DNA of 64,000 bases, from assembly GCF_902167145.1 (NCBI RefSeq), contig NC_050098.1, positions 10,808,501 to 10,872,500 of the forward strand. Direction: 5' to 3'. Each line of letters begins with the position of its first letter. The first letter of the stretch is position 1. Below are positions 11,865-22,751 of the stretch, one piece after another. The notes under the pieces are model-generated. The model had not been told where the DNA came from and made no database searches. It was given only the letters and a program-made list of their open reading frames with translations. The position numbers and the translations under genes are program-made. The stretch is from Zea mays. Lineage: Eukaryota; Streptophyta; Magnoliopsida; Poales; Poaceae.

Positions 11865-12172
11865 GCTGTCTTGGCTAGCCTAGCTAGGTTGCCTAGATAC
11901 GAGCAACCAATCATGATCTATGTGACCAAAATTTCTTTTGAGATGAATGATAATGGTTTAATATGTGTACCATAGTGTGGTAACGCCGTAGTATGAGCTA
12001 AAGAGCACTGTTGTATTGCTACCGGTTTGTGTGATGGAATAAATGGATGGTGAAGTGAAGATAGCGATGGGTGATGTAGTGATCAACCCCCACCCCACCT
12101 ACACCCCACACACGCACACCTAACTGAACTAGATTTCAGTGTTTGTATGGGTTGTTTGAGATAAATGTCTAT
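11865..12172. other. Non-coding flank between Sirevirus and split LTR
   Basis: About 300 bp with no ORF. The first 70 bases repeat words seen at 2220-2500 (ctagatacgagc, gtgaccaaaat). The rest shows a C-rich run near 12088-12120 and nothing else recognisable. Confidence 0.4.
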
Positions 12173-12361
12173 TGTTGAACACTAAAAGTGGTGGACCGTC
12201 CACCCTAGGCCCAGATGGGCCACGCCCCCGCGAATAGATCGACTCAGGCAATTATTTTTATCTCATGCGTAGTTATCCATCTAATAATGTGAGATATGTT
12301 ATCTATCGTCTAGTAACGGGTCCAGACCCCTCTATATATATGAAGGGGTACGGTTGACTGA
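12173..12361 (+). repeat. Left part of an LTR split by a nested element (Huck-like?)
   Basis: Starts TGTTGAACACTAAAAG and contains ggaccgtcc motifs and a TATA-like ctctatatatatgaagg near 12331-12347. It is cut at actga by the insertion 12362-19706 and continues at 19707. No internal region of this element is present, so it looks like a solo LTR. The ggaccgtcc motif recalls maize Huck LTRs, but that name is a guess. Confidence 0.55.
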
Positions 12362-13389
12362 TGTTAGTACCCTCAATCAGGGGTACCTTCTGCTACTGCA
12401 TAAAGGCGCTGCACCCGTGCAACGCCTTAAGACCACGTAGAGAATGGCGCCCAATGGGCAGGTCCAAGAGCGCCGCATGGCAAGGAAAGGGAGTACATCC
12501 CGGTGTTCATCGCTAGGCCCGGACCCCCGCAGAAGGACACCGGACCCCTATACATACAAGTCCAGGGCCCCAAGAAGGTATGTCGGATCCCTTAGAAGGC
12601 CCCAGCATTGGCAAGGTCCCGGGATGAGGAGGACCCCAGCGTAGGTAGGGGTCCGGTGCTGACACGTGTCCAGACCTTGTCCTCGGACCGTCCACTGCTG
12701 CCGCGTGGCTTGTGGCCTGACACATAAACCAACGGGCCAAGCCTGGCATAAAGCCCACCAAGCCGAGCGGCCTCTGCATTTATTGCTGAAAGGACGCGCC
12801 GCCTGCCACCACGCCTGCAGGCGACGCGCCCTCCCAGCATTTAATGCGTCCTGTCCAATCTGATGGCAGGCGGCGTCAGGGTCGTCCAGCAGGCGGCACG
12901 TCTGACCGGTCTGTTGGCAAACAGTGCGCCCGTGTCGAGGGGTGCACCGTACTCATCATCCCTTCTACAAGAAGCCTCCCCTGCACGCCGAGGATATGAA
13001 GATCTCGGGTGTCAGGGCGCTAGAAGATCGCCTCAGCAGCACACGATTGTGGCTTCAAGTACAATATTCGTTATGTCCCTGGGCCCACATGTTGGGGCTC
13101 AGTACCTTTGTGCATGCCCCCCTTCGGCTATAAAATGGGAGGCATGTGGCGTTGCAAAACACACAATCTCAGGCAGACACTCACAAGTTCATACAAGCTC
13201 CCAAAGCAATACATCACATAGTGGAGTAGGGTATTACGCTCCGGCGGCCCGAACCACTCTAAACCCTTGCGTGCTCCCATGTGTTGATCCACCAGTCTCG
13301 TAACAAGCAAAACGCTTAGGCCCCTCCTCTTTTTAGGGTTTAGGGCGGGTGCAATCCGCCACCCGGCCGGGGAGATTTCCTCTCCGACA
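12362..13389 (+). repeat. 5' LTR of non-autonomous Tat element
   Basis: 1028 bp; TATA box ggctataaaatggg near 13128-13141; pairs with 18679-19706 with only scattered differences. Confidence 0.93.
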
Positions 13390-13391
13390 TT

Positions 13392-13410
13392 TGGCGCGCT
13401 AGGTAGGGGG
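13392..13410 (+). other. Primer-binding site, Tat type
   Basis: tggcgcgctaggtaggggg three bases after the 5' LTR. The same kind of PBS follows the LTR at 61966. The cognate tRNA is not assigned here. Confidence 0.7.
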
Positions 13411-13446
13411 CTAGGCTTTAAGTTTTTGCTTGTTTTCTTGCTCAGC

Positions 13447-15006
13447 ATGATGGTGCAGATCATCGAGCACCGCGCCGAAACTTCGGAGGATTTTACGATG
13501 GAGCAAGAAGTTGCATCCTCTGCGCCGCAAGTACCCGACCGCCCTGACACTGGGACTGCTGCCGTAGACGCCGTGCAGCAACACACGCCTGCACAAGCGT
13601 CCCGGACCCCGTCAAGGGCAGCGCCTACGACGTTGTCGGCAGCCAGGGAGTTGCTGCGCCACCCCCAAGCTCCGCGGCCTCGCCAGGGGCCATGAAACAG
13701 TGGCGTGATGACGTCGACCGACTACTCGGCGTGGCGCATTCCACTTCGACCAGGTCTAGGCCTCGGTCATCCCAACGCCAGCGCGAGGCGACAGCGTCTG
13801 TACGCTCGCCCTCCGTAAGGGGAGCACAGACCGACGACCTCCGGGCAGAGCTCAACCGTAGGCGTACAGGAGAGGACGCCCGAATCTCTTTGGAAAGGGC
13901 GCGGGAGAGCCGACAAAACATCGAGGGACGCAACCTCAACCGAGATTTCGCTGCGGAAGCACCGCAGACACCAATGGGCGCCCGGTCCCAAACGGGAGTC
14001 CCCTTGGCCGGCGTGGGTTGCGTCGCCCTTGTGGACCATCTACGCGCGGCGTCATGGCCGCCCAAGTTCTGGCCGCACCTGCCGGAAAAATATGATGGAA
14101 CATCAAACCCGTCAGAGTTCCTGCAGGTGTACGTCACCGCCATCACGGCAGCAGGTGGAAACACCGCGGTGATGGCGACCTATTTTCATGTCGCCCTGTC
14201 TGGGCCTGCCCGGACTTGGTTCATGAACCTCGCCCGAGGGTCAATCTACACCTGGGAAGAGATCTGTGCATGGTTCGTTGCGAACTTCGCCAGCGCTTAC
14301 CAGTAGCATGGCGTGGAGGCCCACCTACACGCAGTGAGGCAGGAGCCCGGAGAGACCCTCCGGACATTTATCTCCCGCTTCACCAAGGTACGAGGTACTA
14401 TTCCTCGTATTTCCGATGCCTCCATCATCACAGCCTTCCGATAGGGGGTACGTGATAAGAAAATGTTGGAGAAGCTGGCCACACATGACGTGGAGACTGT
14501 CCCCATGCTCTTCGCTCTGGTTGACAAGTGCGCAAGAGCCGCCGAGGGCCGTGCATGGCACTCAGCCCCACAAACCGGAGTTACCCGGACAGGTGGCTCG
14601 GGCGCCGTCCCCCGGGACGGTAAAAAGAAAAAAGGGCCGCGGCTACGAGAGGCCGCAGTCAACCGCGCTGGTTGTTGTAGCTGCGACCGGGGGCCAGGGC
14701 GACCGCAATAAGCGCCCACGGCCACAGAAGGACAGCAGCGGCTCATGCCCTGTACACCCCAACGGTCGCCACAGTGCCACGGAGTGTCGCGAGATCATTG
14801 ATCTCGCCAGGCGCGTCAGCGAGCGCGTCAACGAGCGGCGTGAGCAGTCTTCCAAGGACGGCTCCCCGCCTCGTCGTCGTCCTGGCAAGGAAAAGGTTGA
14901 CGACAACGAGGTAGCCGCGGCTGAGCGAGACCTTGGGTACCAGTCGCCCGAGGGGGACCTAAAGGACGTCTTCGCAAAAGACTCCCACTCCGACGGTGAC
15001 GACTAA
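13447..15006 (+). pseudogene. Tat-type gag, broken by stops and frameshifts
   Basis: Begins at tandem ATGs (13447, 13450) after the PBS. Segments in different frames (about 13447-13695, 13692-14306, 14307-14711, 14712-15006) together resemble a Tat-lineage Gag. They comprise an acidic/arginine-rich N-terminus, a retrotransposon gag domain (from SWPPKFWPHLPEKYDGTSNP, about 14056-14115, through a WEEICAWFVANF block near 14254-14289), and a C-terminal Cys-His-Cys knuckle-like motif (CPVHPNGRHSATEC, about 14747-14788). The C-terminus is acidic and ends SDGDD. Stops at 14304-14306 and near 14443 and at least two frame changes make it non-functional. Gag would form the particle; no pol follows. Confidence 0.75.
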
Positions 15007-15659
15007 ACGGACCACCGGCGGGACCCCATGTCCCCCGGCCTACGGAGCTGAAGTCCGCCTTCCTCCGGAAACCCATCTGGACTCCCCACAGGTCCAGATT
15101 TCTGATTGGTTCACCTAGGAATGACCACAGCCAAAGGCGGGGCCTCCTTCATCAAACGCAGATGGGGACCCGGGGTTGGGACCTAATCTTATGGAAGTAC
15201 CAGACCAAATTAGGGCTCCATAACACTCCCCCAGCTGGGAAGGACCCTTCATGGTAATGGGAATCCCCCGACCCGAGGGCAACTATCTAGCTACGACTGA
15301 AGGAGTGCCTCCCCCAGTGCCGAAATATCTCTGTAAGTTTTATCTATAGAGCAAGTCTGAGGGGTCGAAGTTTTTCCCTTTTGTAACTAGGTAGCGCATA
15401 CGTGTACGCCAACCCGGTGGGGTCTGTCCCCATAAACCCGTCCTGTTGGTCCGCACCCATGCATGATAAGTTATAAAAGAAAACTACCCTCTCAGATGTA
15501 CCTCTATGATAGTATTATCCTACTGCCCAAAGGTCTTCTCCTGCAGTTTCCGGATTATATTTTAGCTAACCCACCCGACCAATTCCCATCCTATCAGGCA
15601 TGATGACATCTGAATTGAACAGCCAGGCTTGCGGCTTAGGACCTCTATGCGAAAGCAGG
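15007..15659 (+). other. Non-coding interior of the Tat element, first part
   Basis: Where pol would normally begin there is no RT, protease or integrase similarity in any frame. GC-moderate DNA with no repeat recognised. Confidence 0.6.
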
Positions 15660-16690
15660 AGGTCCCGACAGCCTGGGGGCTGGCTCTGAAGAATGGGAGC
15701 CCGTTCCATGGGGTGGTCCGGAGCCTGTGTGGCTGGTTAGCCTGGTTCCGTACCCGAAACCCTGCACACTCCACCACTCCGTGACGGGTACTCTAGTACT
15801 TAGAGCTATAAGTCCTGTGGGTCCACAACCTGGGGTCCGGAACTAGGAAAAAGATACTTGCCTCCTAGGGTGGTCCGGAGCCGTGTAGTCGCTCAGCCTG
15901 GTCCCGTACCGTGGGCCTGCACACTCCACCACCCTGCGGGAGGTGTCCTAGTATCTAGAACCACCATCTAGGGGGTCCGGACGCACAACTTGGCCCCCTC
16001 AGGCTAGACCCTGCAAGTCCCGAGCATGTATCAAAGGATGCCTAGTGTCAGATGGTGGGTACTACGGGTGTACTGCTAACGCGCCTTAGCTAAAGCTGTG
16101 TGCAGATTCGGGTCTCGGCGAAGCTGCCTCCCAAGAATTGTTGACAACTCTTTCAGATGCGCTGGAATCCAATCTCGACACGTCAAGCCTGCATCCCAGG
16201 CGGGGGGCCAGATACCAAGGGGAGTCAATAGCATGACACCTCACACAGCAGGAACGAGTGATGCATAGATAAGTGTCAAATACTGCTTTATAAATAATAC
16301 TCAGAAGTACCTTACAAAAAATAGGGAAAAAGCCTGGGGGGGCCGGTTCTAAAGAACGGGTGCCCGTTCCACGGGGTGGTTCGGAGCCTGTGTGGCCAGT
16401 TAGCCTGGTTCCGTATCCGAAATCCTGCACACTCCACCGCTCCGTGATGGATGCCCAAGTACTTGGAACTATAAGTCCTGTGCATCCGACAACCTAGGGT
16501 CCGGAACTAGAGAAGCGATGCTTGTCTCCTGGGGTGGTCCGGAGCCGTGTAGCCGCTCAGCCTGGTCCCGTACCGTGGGCTTGCACACTCCACCACCCTG
16601 CGGCAGGTGTCCTAGTACCTAGAACCACCATCCAGGGGGTCCGGATACACAACTTGGCTTCCCAAACTAAGATCCGATATGCATATGTTA
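15660..16690 (+). repeat. Internal direct duplication at 663-bp offset
   Basis: A ~340-bp segment (about 15690-16030) is repeated with divergence at about 16350-16690. Each copy holds two versions of a ~70-bp core (tggtccggagcc ... cacactccaccac), starting near 15710, 15867, 16373 and 16530. Core spacing is 157 bp within each copy and 663 bp between copies. No coding potential was recognised. Confidence 0.75.
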
Positions 16691-18658
16691 TTACATTTTG
16701 CTTCCGAGCAAACATATGTTATTACATTCCCTTACAAGCGGGGCCCTAGCTCCATTTTTTTCAGGAACGAACTACGCTGCACCAGCAGGAGTCGCGCTGG
16801 AAGCTAGCTCCGAGCAACCTCACCAGCGGCGGCGGCGACCTCTACATCAGCGGATCGCCGGCGGCAGCGACCACCTCTGCACCAGCAGTGACAACGACGT
16901 CCGCTCCATGCGGCTTGCCAGCAACATCAACCACCTCAGGGTGAGCGCCACTGCAAGAAGGTCCTCGCCCCCATCCTCCTACAGGGGGCGACAACGAGGC
17001 CATTAAAGCCAAAAAGTCAGGGACTCAGCGGCAGATGGCTCTGATGCCCTCGCCAGCGGAGGCAACCACCTCTGTAAGGGGTAGCCTCACCAGCGACAGC
17101 GACCACCTCTGTACCAGTCGGTGGCGGCTGCCTCAGCACGCACGAAGGGGTCCTCGCTCCCGTCTAACCAACGGGAGTGAGGACAAGACCATCCAAGAAC
17201 GCCGCCGCTACCACTGCGGCGTACGACGTCTTGTACGATCCCCCCAATGTGGCCGGCTGGCAGGAGAAGGGGTGGATGTGCCGGACCCACACACGGCGCT
17301 ACCGTTGCCCGTGCGGTGGACGGACAACCACGCCCCGGCCAGAGCGGCAGGAGGCAGCATCGGAGGCGGCGCCGAAGTCGTCCAGCCCAAAGGGCCAGAC
17401 ACGCTGCAGCTGACGGCCTGCAGCCGGCTGGCCCCGCATAGCCGGGGTTCGCCTCATCCGCAAGGCTGGTGAACACGCTTCTCCTCCGAATGCTAGAGGA
17501 AGAAGCGGGTCGCCAACCCATGCAGAGGGCAGGGCCCTGACTTGGCTCGCCCCCCGCCCCAGCAAGGATGATGAACATCCTTGAAGCTGAGGCTGTGGGG
17601 AAGCCGCAACCTGGCTTGCTTCTCCCCACCGCGAGGCTCGTGGTCATCCTTCTGGATGGCCACTGGCAGGGGACTGCAGTCGGGCTGCATGATGAAAATC
17701 TTTGAAGCCGAGTGATGACGGAAGAGCACCGACCCCACGGGGTTGCGCTCCTCTAATAGCAACAAAAGGAAGACAAGATTGGCAGCCCAACTGCGAGCGC
17801 AAGCTCTCCGGCGATGGGGCCACTAGAGGGGATGGCTCTGACGCGTTCCCTTCCAGTGAACATCGGCGCGCCCCATCCAGAGGCCCAGAAGGCGGGAGGG
17901 AGCGAAGGATGCAAGAGGAGCAAGGCATGGCTTCTACCGAGGGGTCGATCCCTTTTTAAAGGGAGATGTCCCCCTCTTGTGCCTCGAAGCGCCACGAGCA
18001 AAGTCTCCCGGTGTGCACCAAAGGTTCCGCCCTATGACACGAGGGCCAGGCCCCGCGCATCGTATAAGCTGGCCCGAGGAGCGAGGAAGGAAAACCACCA
18101 CACAGGGGCGTGCAACCGCCCCGGGGATATGATCCCCTTCACTTTCGAAACAACCAGCGGTCGGGAAAACGAGCTGCCGCACAAGGAGTGTGCAACCGCC
18201 CCGTGGTTAGGCGCCCCCTCTTTTTTCGCCAAAACCGGCGGTCAAGAAGGCGAACCGTCACGCGGGAAGCGAGCAGTCACCCCACGGTTGTGCGCTCCCT
18301 CAGCTTGGCTACAATCAACGGTCCAACATGTGGATCCAGGCCCACACGTCATGCAACCGGCGCGATCAGCTACTAGGTGCGGAAGAACCGCACCGCCGCT
18401 TGCGCCAATGATGCGCCCCCTCGGGGCCGTCGCAGAAGACTGAAAAAGATAAGCTTTCAGGGCCGATGCAGTGACTCGAGGCACCCCACGCATGGCCTAG
18501 CAGTGATGAAGGTCACGGGCAGGTCAGCCGGGGGAACGGGCGTGACAGTCGGCATAGCCATAGGCGGGCCGGCATTAATTGCACCAACAAGCCCGCTAGA
18601 GCAGCAGGAAGATTGCCATTCAGACTCTAGCCCCACCTGCAGGCTCGTCTCCTCCCCT
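16691..18658 (+). other. Non-coding interior of the Tat element with short reiterated motifs
   Basis: No convincing ORF; the long open stretches here look like GC-rich chance frames. Reiterated words are visible: a ccacctctgyaccag-like motif (about 16866, 17060, 17100), gatgaa-atcttgaagc (about 17568 and 17693), and gtgcaaccgccccg (about 18108 and 18190). Tat elements can carry extra antisense ORFs here, but I could not identify one. Confidence 0.5.
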
Positions 18659-18678
18659 GAGGCGGGCCCGGGGGCCAC
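18659..18678 (+). other. Polypurine-like tract before 3' LTR
   Basis: A G-rich run (gaggcgggcccgggggccac) abuts the 3' LTR start at 18679. It is interrupted by pyrimidines but is in the right place to prime plus-strand synthesis. Confidence 0.5.
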
Positions 18679-19706
18679 TGTCAGTACCCTCAATCAGGGG
18701 TACCTTCTGCTACTGCATAAAGGCGCCGCACCCGTGCAACGCATTAAGACCACGTAGAGAATGGCGCCCAATGGGCAGCTCCAAGAGCACCACGTGGCAA
18801 GGAAAGAGAGTACATCCCGGTGTTCATCGCTAGGTCCGGACCCCCGCAGAAGGACACCGGACCCCTATACATACAAGTCCAGGGCCCCAAGAAGGTATGC
18901 CGGATCCCTTGGAAGGCCCCAGCATTGGCAAGGTCTCGGGACTAGGAGGACCCCAGCGTAGGTAGGGGTCTGGTGCTGACACGTGTCCAGACCTTGTCCT
19001 TGGACCGCCCACTGCTGCTGCGTGGCTTGTGGCCCGACACATAAACCAACGGGCCAAGCCAGGCATAAAGCTCACCAAGCCGAGCGGCCTCTGCATTTAT
19101 TGCTGAAAGGACGCGCCGCCTGCCACCACGCCAGTAGGCGACGCGCCCTCCCAGCATTTAATGCGTCCTGTCCAATCTGATGGCAAGCGGCGTCAGGGTT
19201 GTCCAGCAGGCGGCACATCTGACCGGTCTGTTGGCAAACAGTGCGCCCGTGCCGAGCGGTGCAATGTACTCATCATCCCTTCTACAAGAAACCTCCCCTG
19301 CACGCCGAGGATATGAAGATCTCGGGTGTCAGGGCGCTAGAAGATCACCTCAGCAGCACAAGATTGTGGCTTCAAGTACAATATTCGTTATGTCCCTGGG
19401 CCCACATGTCGGGGCTCAGTACCTTTGTGCATGCCCCCCTTCGGCTATAAAAGGGGAGGCATGTGGCATTACAAAACACACAATCTCAGGCAGACACTCA
19501 CAAGTTCATACAAGCTCCCAAAGCAATACATCACATAGTGGAGTAGGGTATTACGCTCCAGCGGCCCAAACCACTCTAAACCCTTGCGTGCTCCCGTGTG
19601 TTGATCCACCAGTCTCGTAACAAGCAAAACGCTTAGGCCCCTTCTCTTTTTAGGATTTAGGGCGGGTGCAATCCGCCACCCGGCCGAGGAGATTTCCTCT
19701 CCGACA
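18679..19706 (+). repeat. 3' LTR of non-autonomous Tat element
   Basis: 1028 bp, same length as the 5' LTR; TGTCAGTACCCTC ... CTCCGACA followed by TSD actga. TATA box ggctataaaagggg near 19444. Confidence 0.93.
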
Positions 19707-20225
19707 ACTGAGAACCACGAACACATTCCAATTTACTTTTTACCATTCATGTCTTAGGAGTAGATGTAGCGTAGTCCTAGTTGTAGCTTTCCGCATATCC
19801 ACCTCCACCCCTATTCGACTCTATGTCGTCTATATCAATCTTGTGTGGCCTGTCGACTCCAAGATGGCCTAAGATCTTGCTTCCTCGGTGGAGGCAAGAT
19901 CCATCTTTCTTATCTTCTTCATCAGTTGTCCTTAGGTGATTCTACGCCATCTCGGGACGTCCTCTAAACATGCTTAGTTTCTTGCCCCAGGTGGTCTGCC
20001 GAGCCGGAGCACCCAAAGACCTCTCCCAGGGACGAGATCTAGGTTGCAGCGAGAAGGAAGAAGATCCTACGCCATCGCAGATCGTTCGAACCAGAGCGCG
20101 GACCGTCCAAAGCGACGCAGGGAAGACGACGCTCCTGCTGCCGGATTGTGGACCGTCCATACCACCGTAGAGAGCACCGCCAGGCAGTACACCTCGAGTG
20201 TTTGGTGACCAGATCGACGCTAACA
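19707..20225 (+). repeat. Right part of the split LTR
   Basis: Continues from 12361 after the nested element (shared actga). It has ggaccgtcc motifs at about 20100 and 20151 and ends ...cgctaaca. A clear TSD for this LTR (around 12168-12172 versus 20226-20230) is not visible, so its outer limits are approximate. Confidence 0.5.
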
Positions 20226-20282
20226 CTGTCATTTGAAAAGAAATTTAGAACTGGCTCATATTCATCCCTCCTTCAACTTAAA

Positions 20283-20711
20283 CTAGTCAATTACCCGTGC
20301 TTTGCTACGGTTGTTATATCATATAAATAAGTGTTGAGATATTTATTCAAATATAATTATTGTTTTTTTTTTCTAAACACCAAAGTACGTGTGGTCTGGT
20401 GGTTAGCCCTAAATTTCTGGAGAGCGGGACATGGGTTCGAGTGCTTGCTCTGCACTATTTTTTCGTGGAGTGGTAGCTGTGCGGGTGGGGTCGGGTGCTG
20501 GCAGGAGCAATAGCTAGCTGCACGGGCACGTTAGCTGAGAGAGTGTTGTGTAGGCGCTAGGCGTGGGGACCATAGGGCACGACGCTGAGGCGAGGTGCGT
20601 GGGGCGGGAGAACCAATCGAGGCATGTGAGGCGGGCCTAAAGTGTCAGTGTGGAGGTGAAACTGTGGTAGCATCAAGCGCCAATATTAAGTTTTTAACAG
20701 AGTAGTATAGA
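20283..20711 (-). mobile_element. Small non-autonomous Helitron
   Basis: On the minus strand the element begins TCTATACTACTCTGTTAAAA (from 20711) and ends CTAG (20286-20283). The end is preceded by a short hairpin (CCGTaGC aaa GCACGG) about nine bases away. It sits between A and T on the minus strand, the expected Helitron target. Size is 429 bp with no Rep/helicase, so it would rely on an autonomous copy. Termini match grass Helitron ends from general knowledge; no alignment was run. Confidence 0.75.
20391..20442 (+). other. tRNA-like pol III A/B box pair (SINE-like) inside Helitron
   Basis: An A-box-like tggtctggtgg (20392-20402) and a B-box-like gggttcgagtg (20433-20443) lie about 41 bases apart, the spacing seen in tRNA genes and tRNA-derived SINEs. 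Each box differs slightly from consensus. No cloverleaf tRNA was recognised, so this is a SINE relic or captured tRNA-like segment, not a tRNA gene. Confidence 0.4.
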
Positions 20712-22201
20712 TGACACAATGGGACAAGTTTAATGATGACTCATGTATCTTGTAAATTGTAATGCAACCAGTGGTATAGCATGGTATATCAACCGGTTTT
20801 TTCAATACTTCACGAATCTTGATTATCTTTTAATACGTTTTGATTTTTAGTAAAAATAGTATATGGCAACATAACAAGCTAACAACACCAAGGGTCATAG
20901 GCCAGTTGATAAATCCGGTCGGCTAGCTGGTTTTCGGTGGCACCGGCTCCACCGTACCACCGGTTTTGGATTTTAATTTTGATAAAATTTATACATTTTT
21001 AAAACTTTTGATGCCAATTTTTGTATAAGTACTATGAATTATTTTAAGTTTTTCTGGTGAAACCAAATTTCAAAATACACAACGGATTTCAAAATAAAAA
21101 TCATGGAAGTTTCAAAAAAATACAAAAAGAGAAAAAAATCGATATATCAGCCAGGATTACCGATTAGCCGCTCCTCAAAGCCGATAAATCGATGTGTACG
21201 ACTGATTAACCGACGCCTGAGTAGGGGCTAGGGTTTGGAGATTTTTTTTTCTCATTTTCACTAGAAATCTTTTCAAATTATTATTGCTACATACAATATG
21301 GGTTAACAATACTTGTAATAATAGATCACTAGAACATTAGGTTCCCTTCGAGCCCCCTATAATGATCTGAAGGAAAAAACTTTTGTCCTTGCTAGAGAGT
21401 CATAGGTATAAAAATATTAAATAGTAATACTAAGATCTATCCAAAAACATTAGTTCTTAAAGCCATTGTCATCAACCTAAATCAAAACTTAATAGATTTA
21501 ACAAAAAATGATATGAAAGCTTGCTACGATGCTAATAGATCTAACACTAACTCAAACAAATTTACATGTGTATATGATAGGATATGTATAGATTTATCAA
21601 GTATCAACTATGCATATGTTAAAGGCGGGTATATTGTATCTTCAATATTATTTTTAAACTATAAAAGTGAGACATGTAATGTATTTAAACCATGAAACCG
21701 TGTCATATGATGCATTTGAACCACTAATTAAATATGTTATTGGACTTGTGACAACAATTTGAAGACTTTTTGCTGAAACCAAATTTCAAAAAACGCAATG
21801 GATTTCAAACTTAAAATAATCGAAGTGTATAGGACTAATAAATCGATGTGTAGAACTGATTAGTCGGCGATCGAATATGAGCTTGGGTTAGGAGGGATTT
21901 TTTTCTCTCTTTTCACTTGAAATCTTTTTTAATTACCATGGCTAAATTTTGTTATTGGACTTGTGATAACATTTAGGATATTTTTGTTCAATTGTTGAGA
22001 TCTAAACATGTTTTTATTTGCCAAAAATAAGAGATTCGGTTTTACCTTATGTGTCGTCGGCTTATCGGTTTTGGAACCGATTAATAGGTGGTATTGGCCG
22101 ATAAATCAATGTCAAACCGAGCAGATTCAAAAAACTGCTCAAAAATAGTTTGAATTTTGATTTGGTCAGATTTTACCGGTTTACGCCGATAAATCATGAT
22201 T
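20712..22201. repeat. AT-rich region with diverged duplicated segments
   Basis: No ORF of note. A segment around 21050-21290 (caaatttcaaaa, cgataaatcgatgtgta, gactgattaaccga, ctagaaatctttt) recurs in diverged form around 21775-21945. Further cgataaatc/accggtt words occur at 20900-20960 and 22060-22200. It resembles an old, decayed DNA-transposon or MITE cluster; the class is not assigned. Confidence 0.45.
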
Positions 22202-22751
22202 AATCGTCCCACCCGGGTTTGGTGAACCCTGAACAACACACATCCACACATAAACGATTAGTATTAGCTGAAGATGTGCACCGTATTCGTCCAAGCGTCC
22301 AGCTGTTCCTGTCATGCACCCCCTGTGGGCTGTGTGGCCTTGCTAGCCTTAGCGTGAACAGAGGACTCAACAGTCGCGAGGCCATATTTCCCGATAGTAC
22401 ACGGAAGTCCGGCGGCAATGGAGCCTCACTCTTAGCAGACTCCTTCCGCAGCCACCGTCCATTGTCGCCACTCGTCAGTTCTGACCAATCACGCGACTCC
22501 AAACAGTGTTATGCGGCCCACCTGCACCTGCAATGCAACGATCGGTCCCTCTCGAGCAGTAGACGCCCGGTTCCTTGTACTTTGGCACCCCCATCACGTC
22601 GTCTGGTCAATCTAAAGCTTGGACTTGCAGCCTCCTCATCGGTCGATCGATCGGAGTGACGTGCTGGGGATTGTAGGTGCAAGCGCGCGCGACATTGCAG
22701 CTACCGAGAAGAAAGCAGAGGGGCAATCGAGCAGTTGACGGGCGTGCAGCA
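22202..22751 (+). other. Upstream region of the UGT gene
   Basis: Base composition shifts from AT-rich repeat to balanced low-copy-looking DNA at about 22200. It presumably holds the promoter and 5' UTR of the gene at 22752. I see no confident TATA box. The reading frame stays open from 22677, but the ATG at 22752 fits the family's start much better. Confidence 0.4.

Larger units (their letters stand above)
12362..19706 (+). mobile_element. Complete non-autonomous Tat-type Gypsy element (gag only)
   Basis: 7345 bp flanked by perfect TSD actga (12357-12361 and 19707-19711). Two LTRs of exactly 1028 bp start TGT(T/C)AGTACCCTC and end CTCCGACA. The PBS is of tggcgcgct type. The interior has a broken gag (13447-15006) followed by about 3.7 kb with no protease, RT, integrase or RNase H on either strand. 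That region has a 663-bp-offset duplication and short reiterated motifs instead. Movement would require proteins from an autonomous relative. Confidence 0.92.

Noticed and set aside
12168..12172. TSD for the split LTR 12173-20225
   Set aside because: tctat on the left and ctgtc on the right do not match; borders left approximate.
17035..17647. Overlapping open frames on both strands in the Tat element interior
   Set aside because: GC-rich chance frames with no recognisable domain; the possible Tat antisense gene could not be supported.
20391..20465. True tRNA gene
   Set aside because: A/B boxes are imperfect and no acceptor or anticodon stem could be paired; kept only as tRNA-like.
22677..22751. 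Upstream in-frame ATG as the UGT start
   Set aside because: Adds 25 basic residues not seen in the family; the 22752 ATG has better context and places the catalytic His at residue 16.
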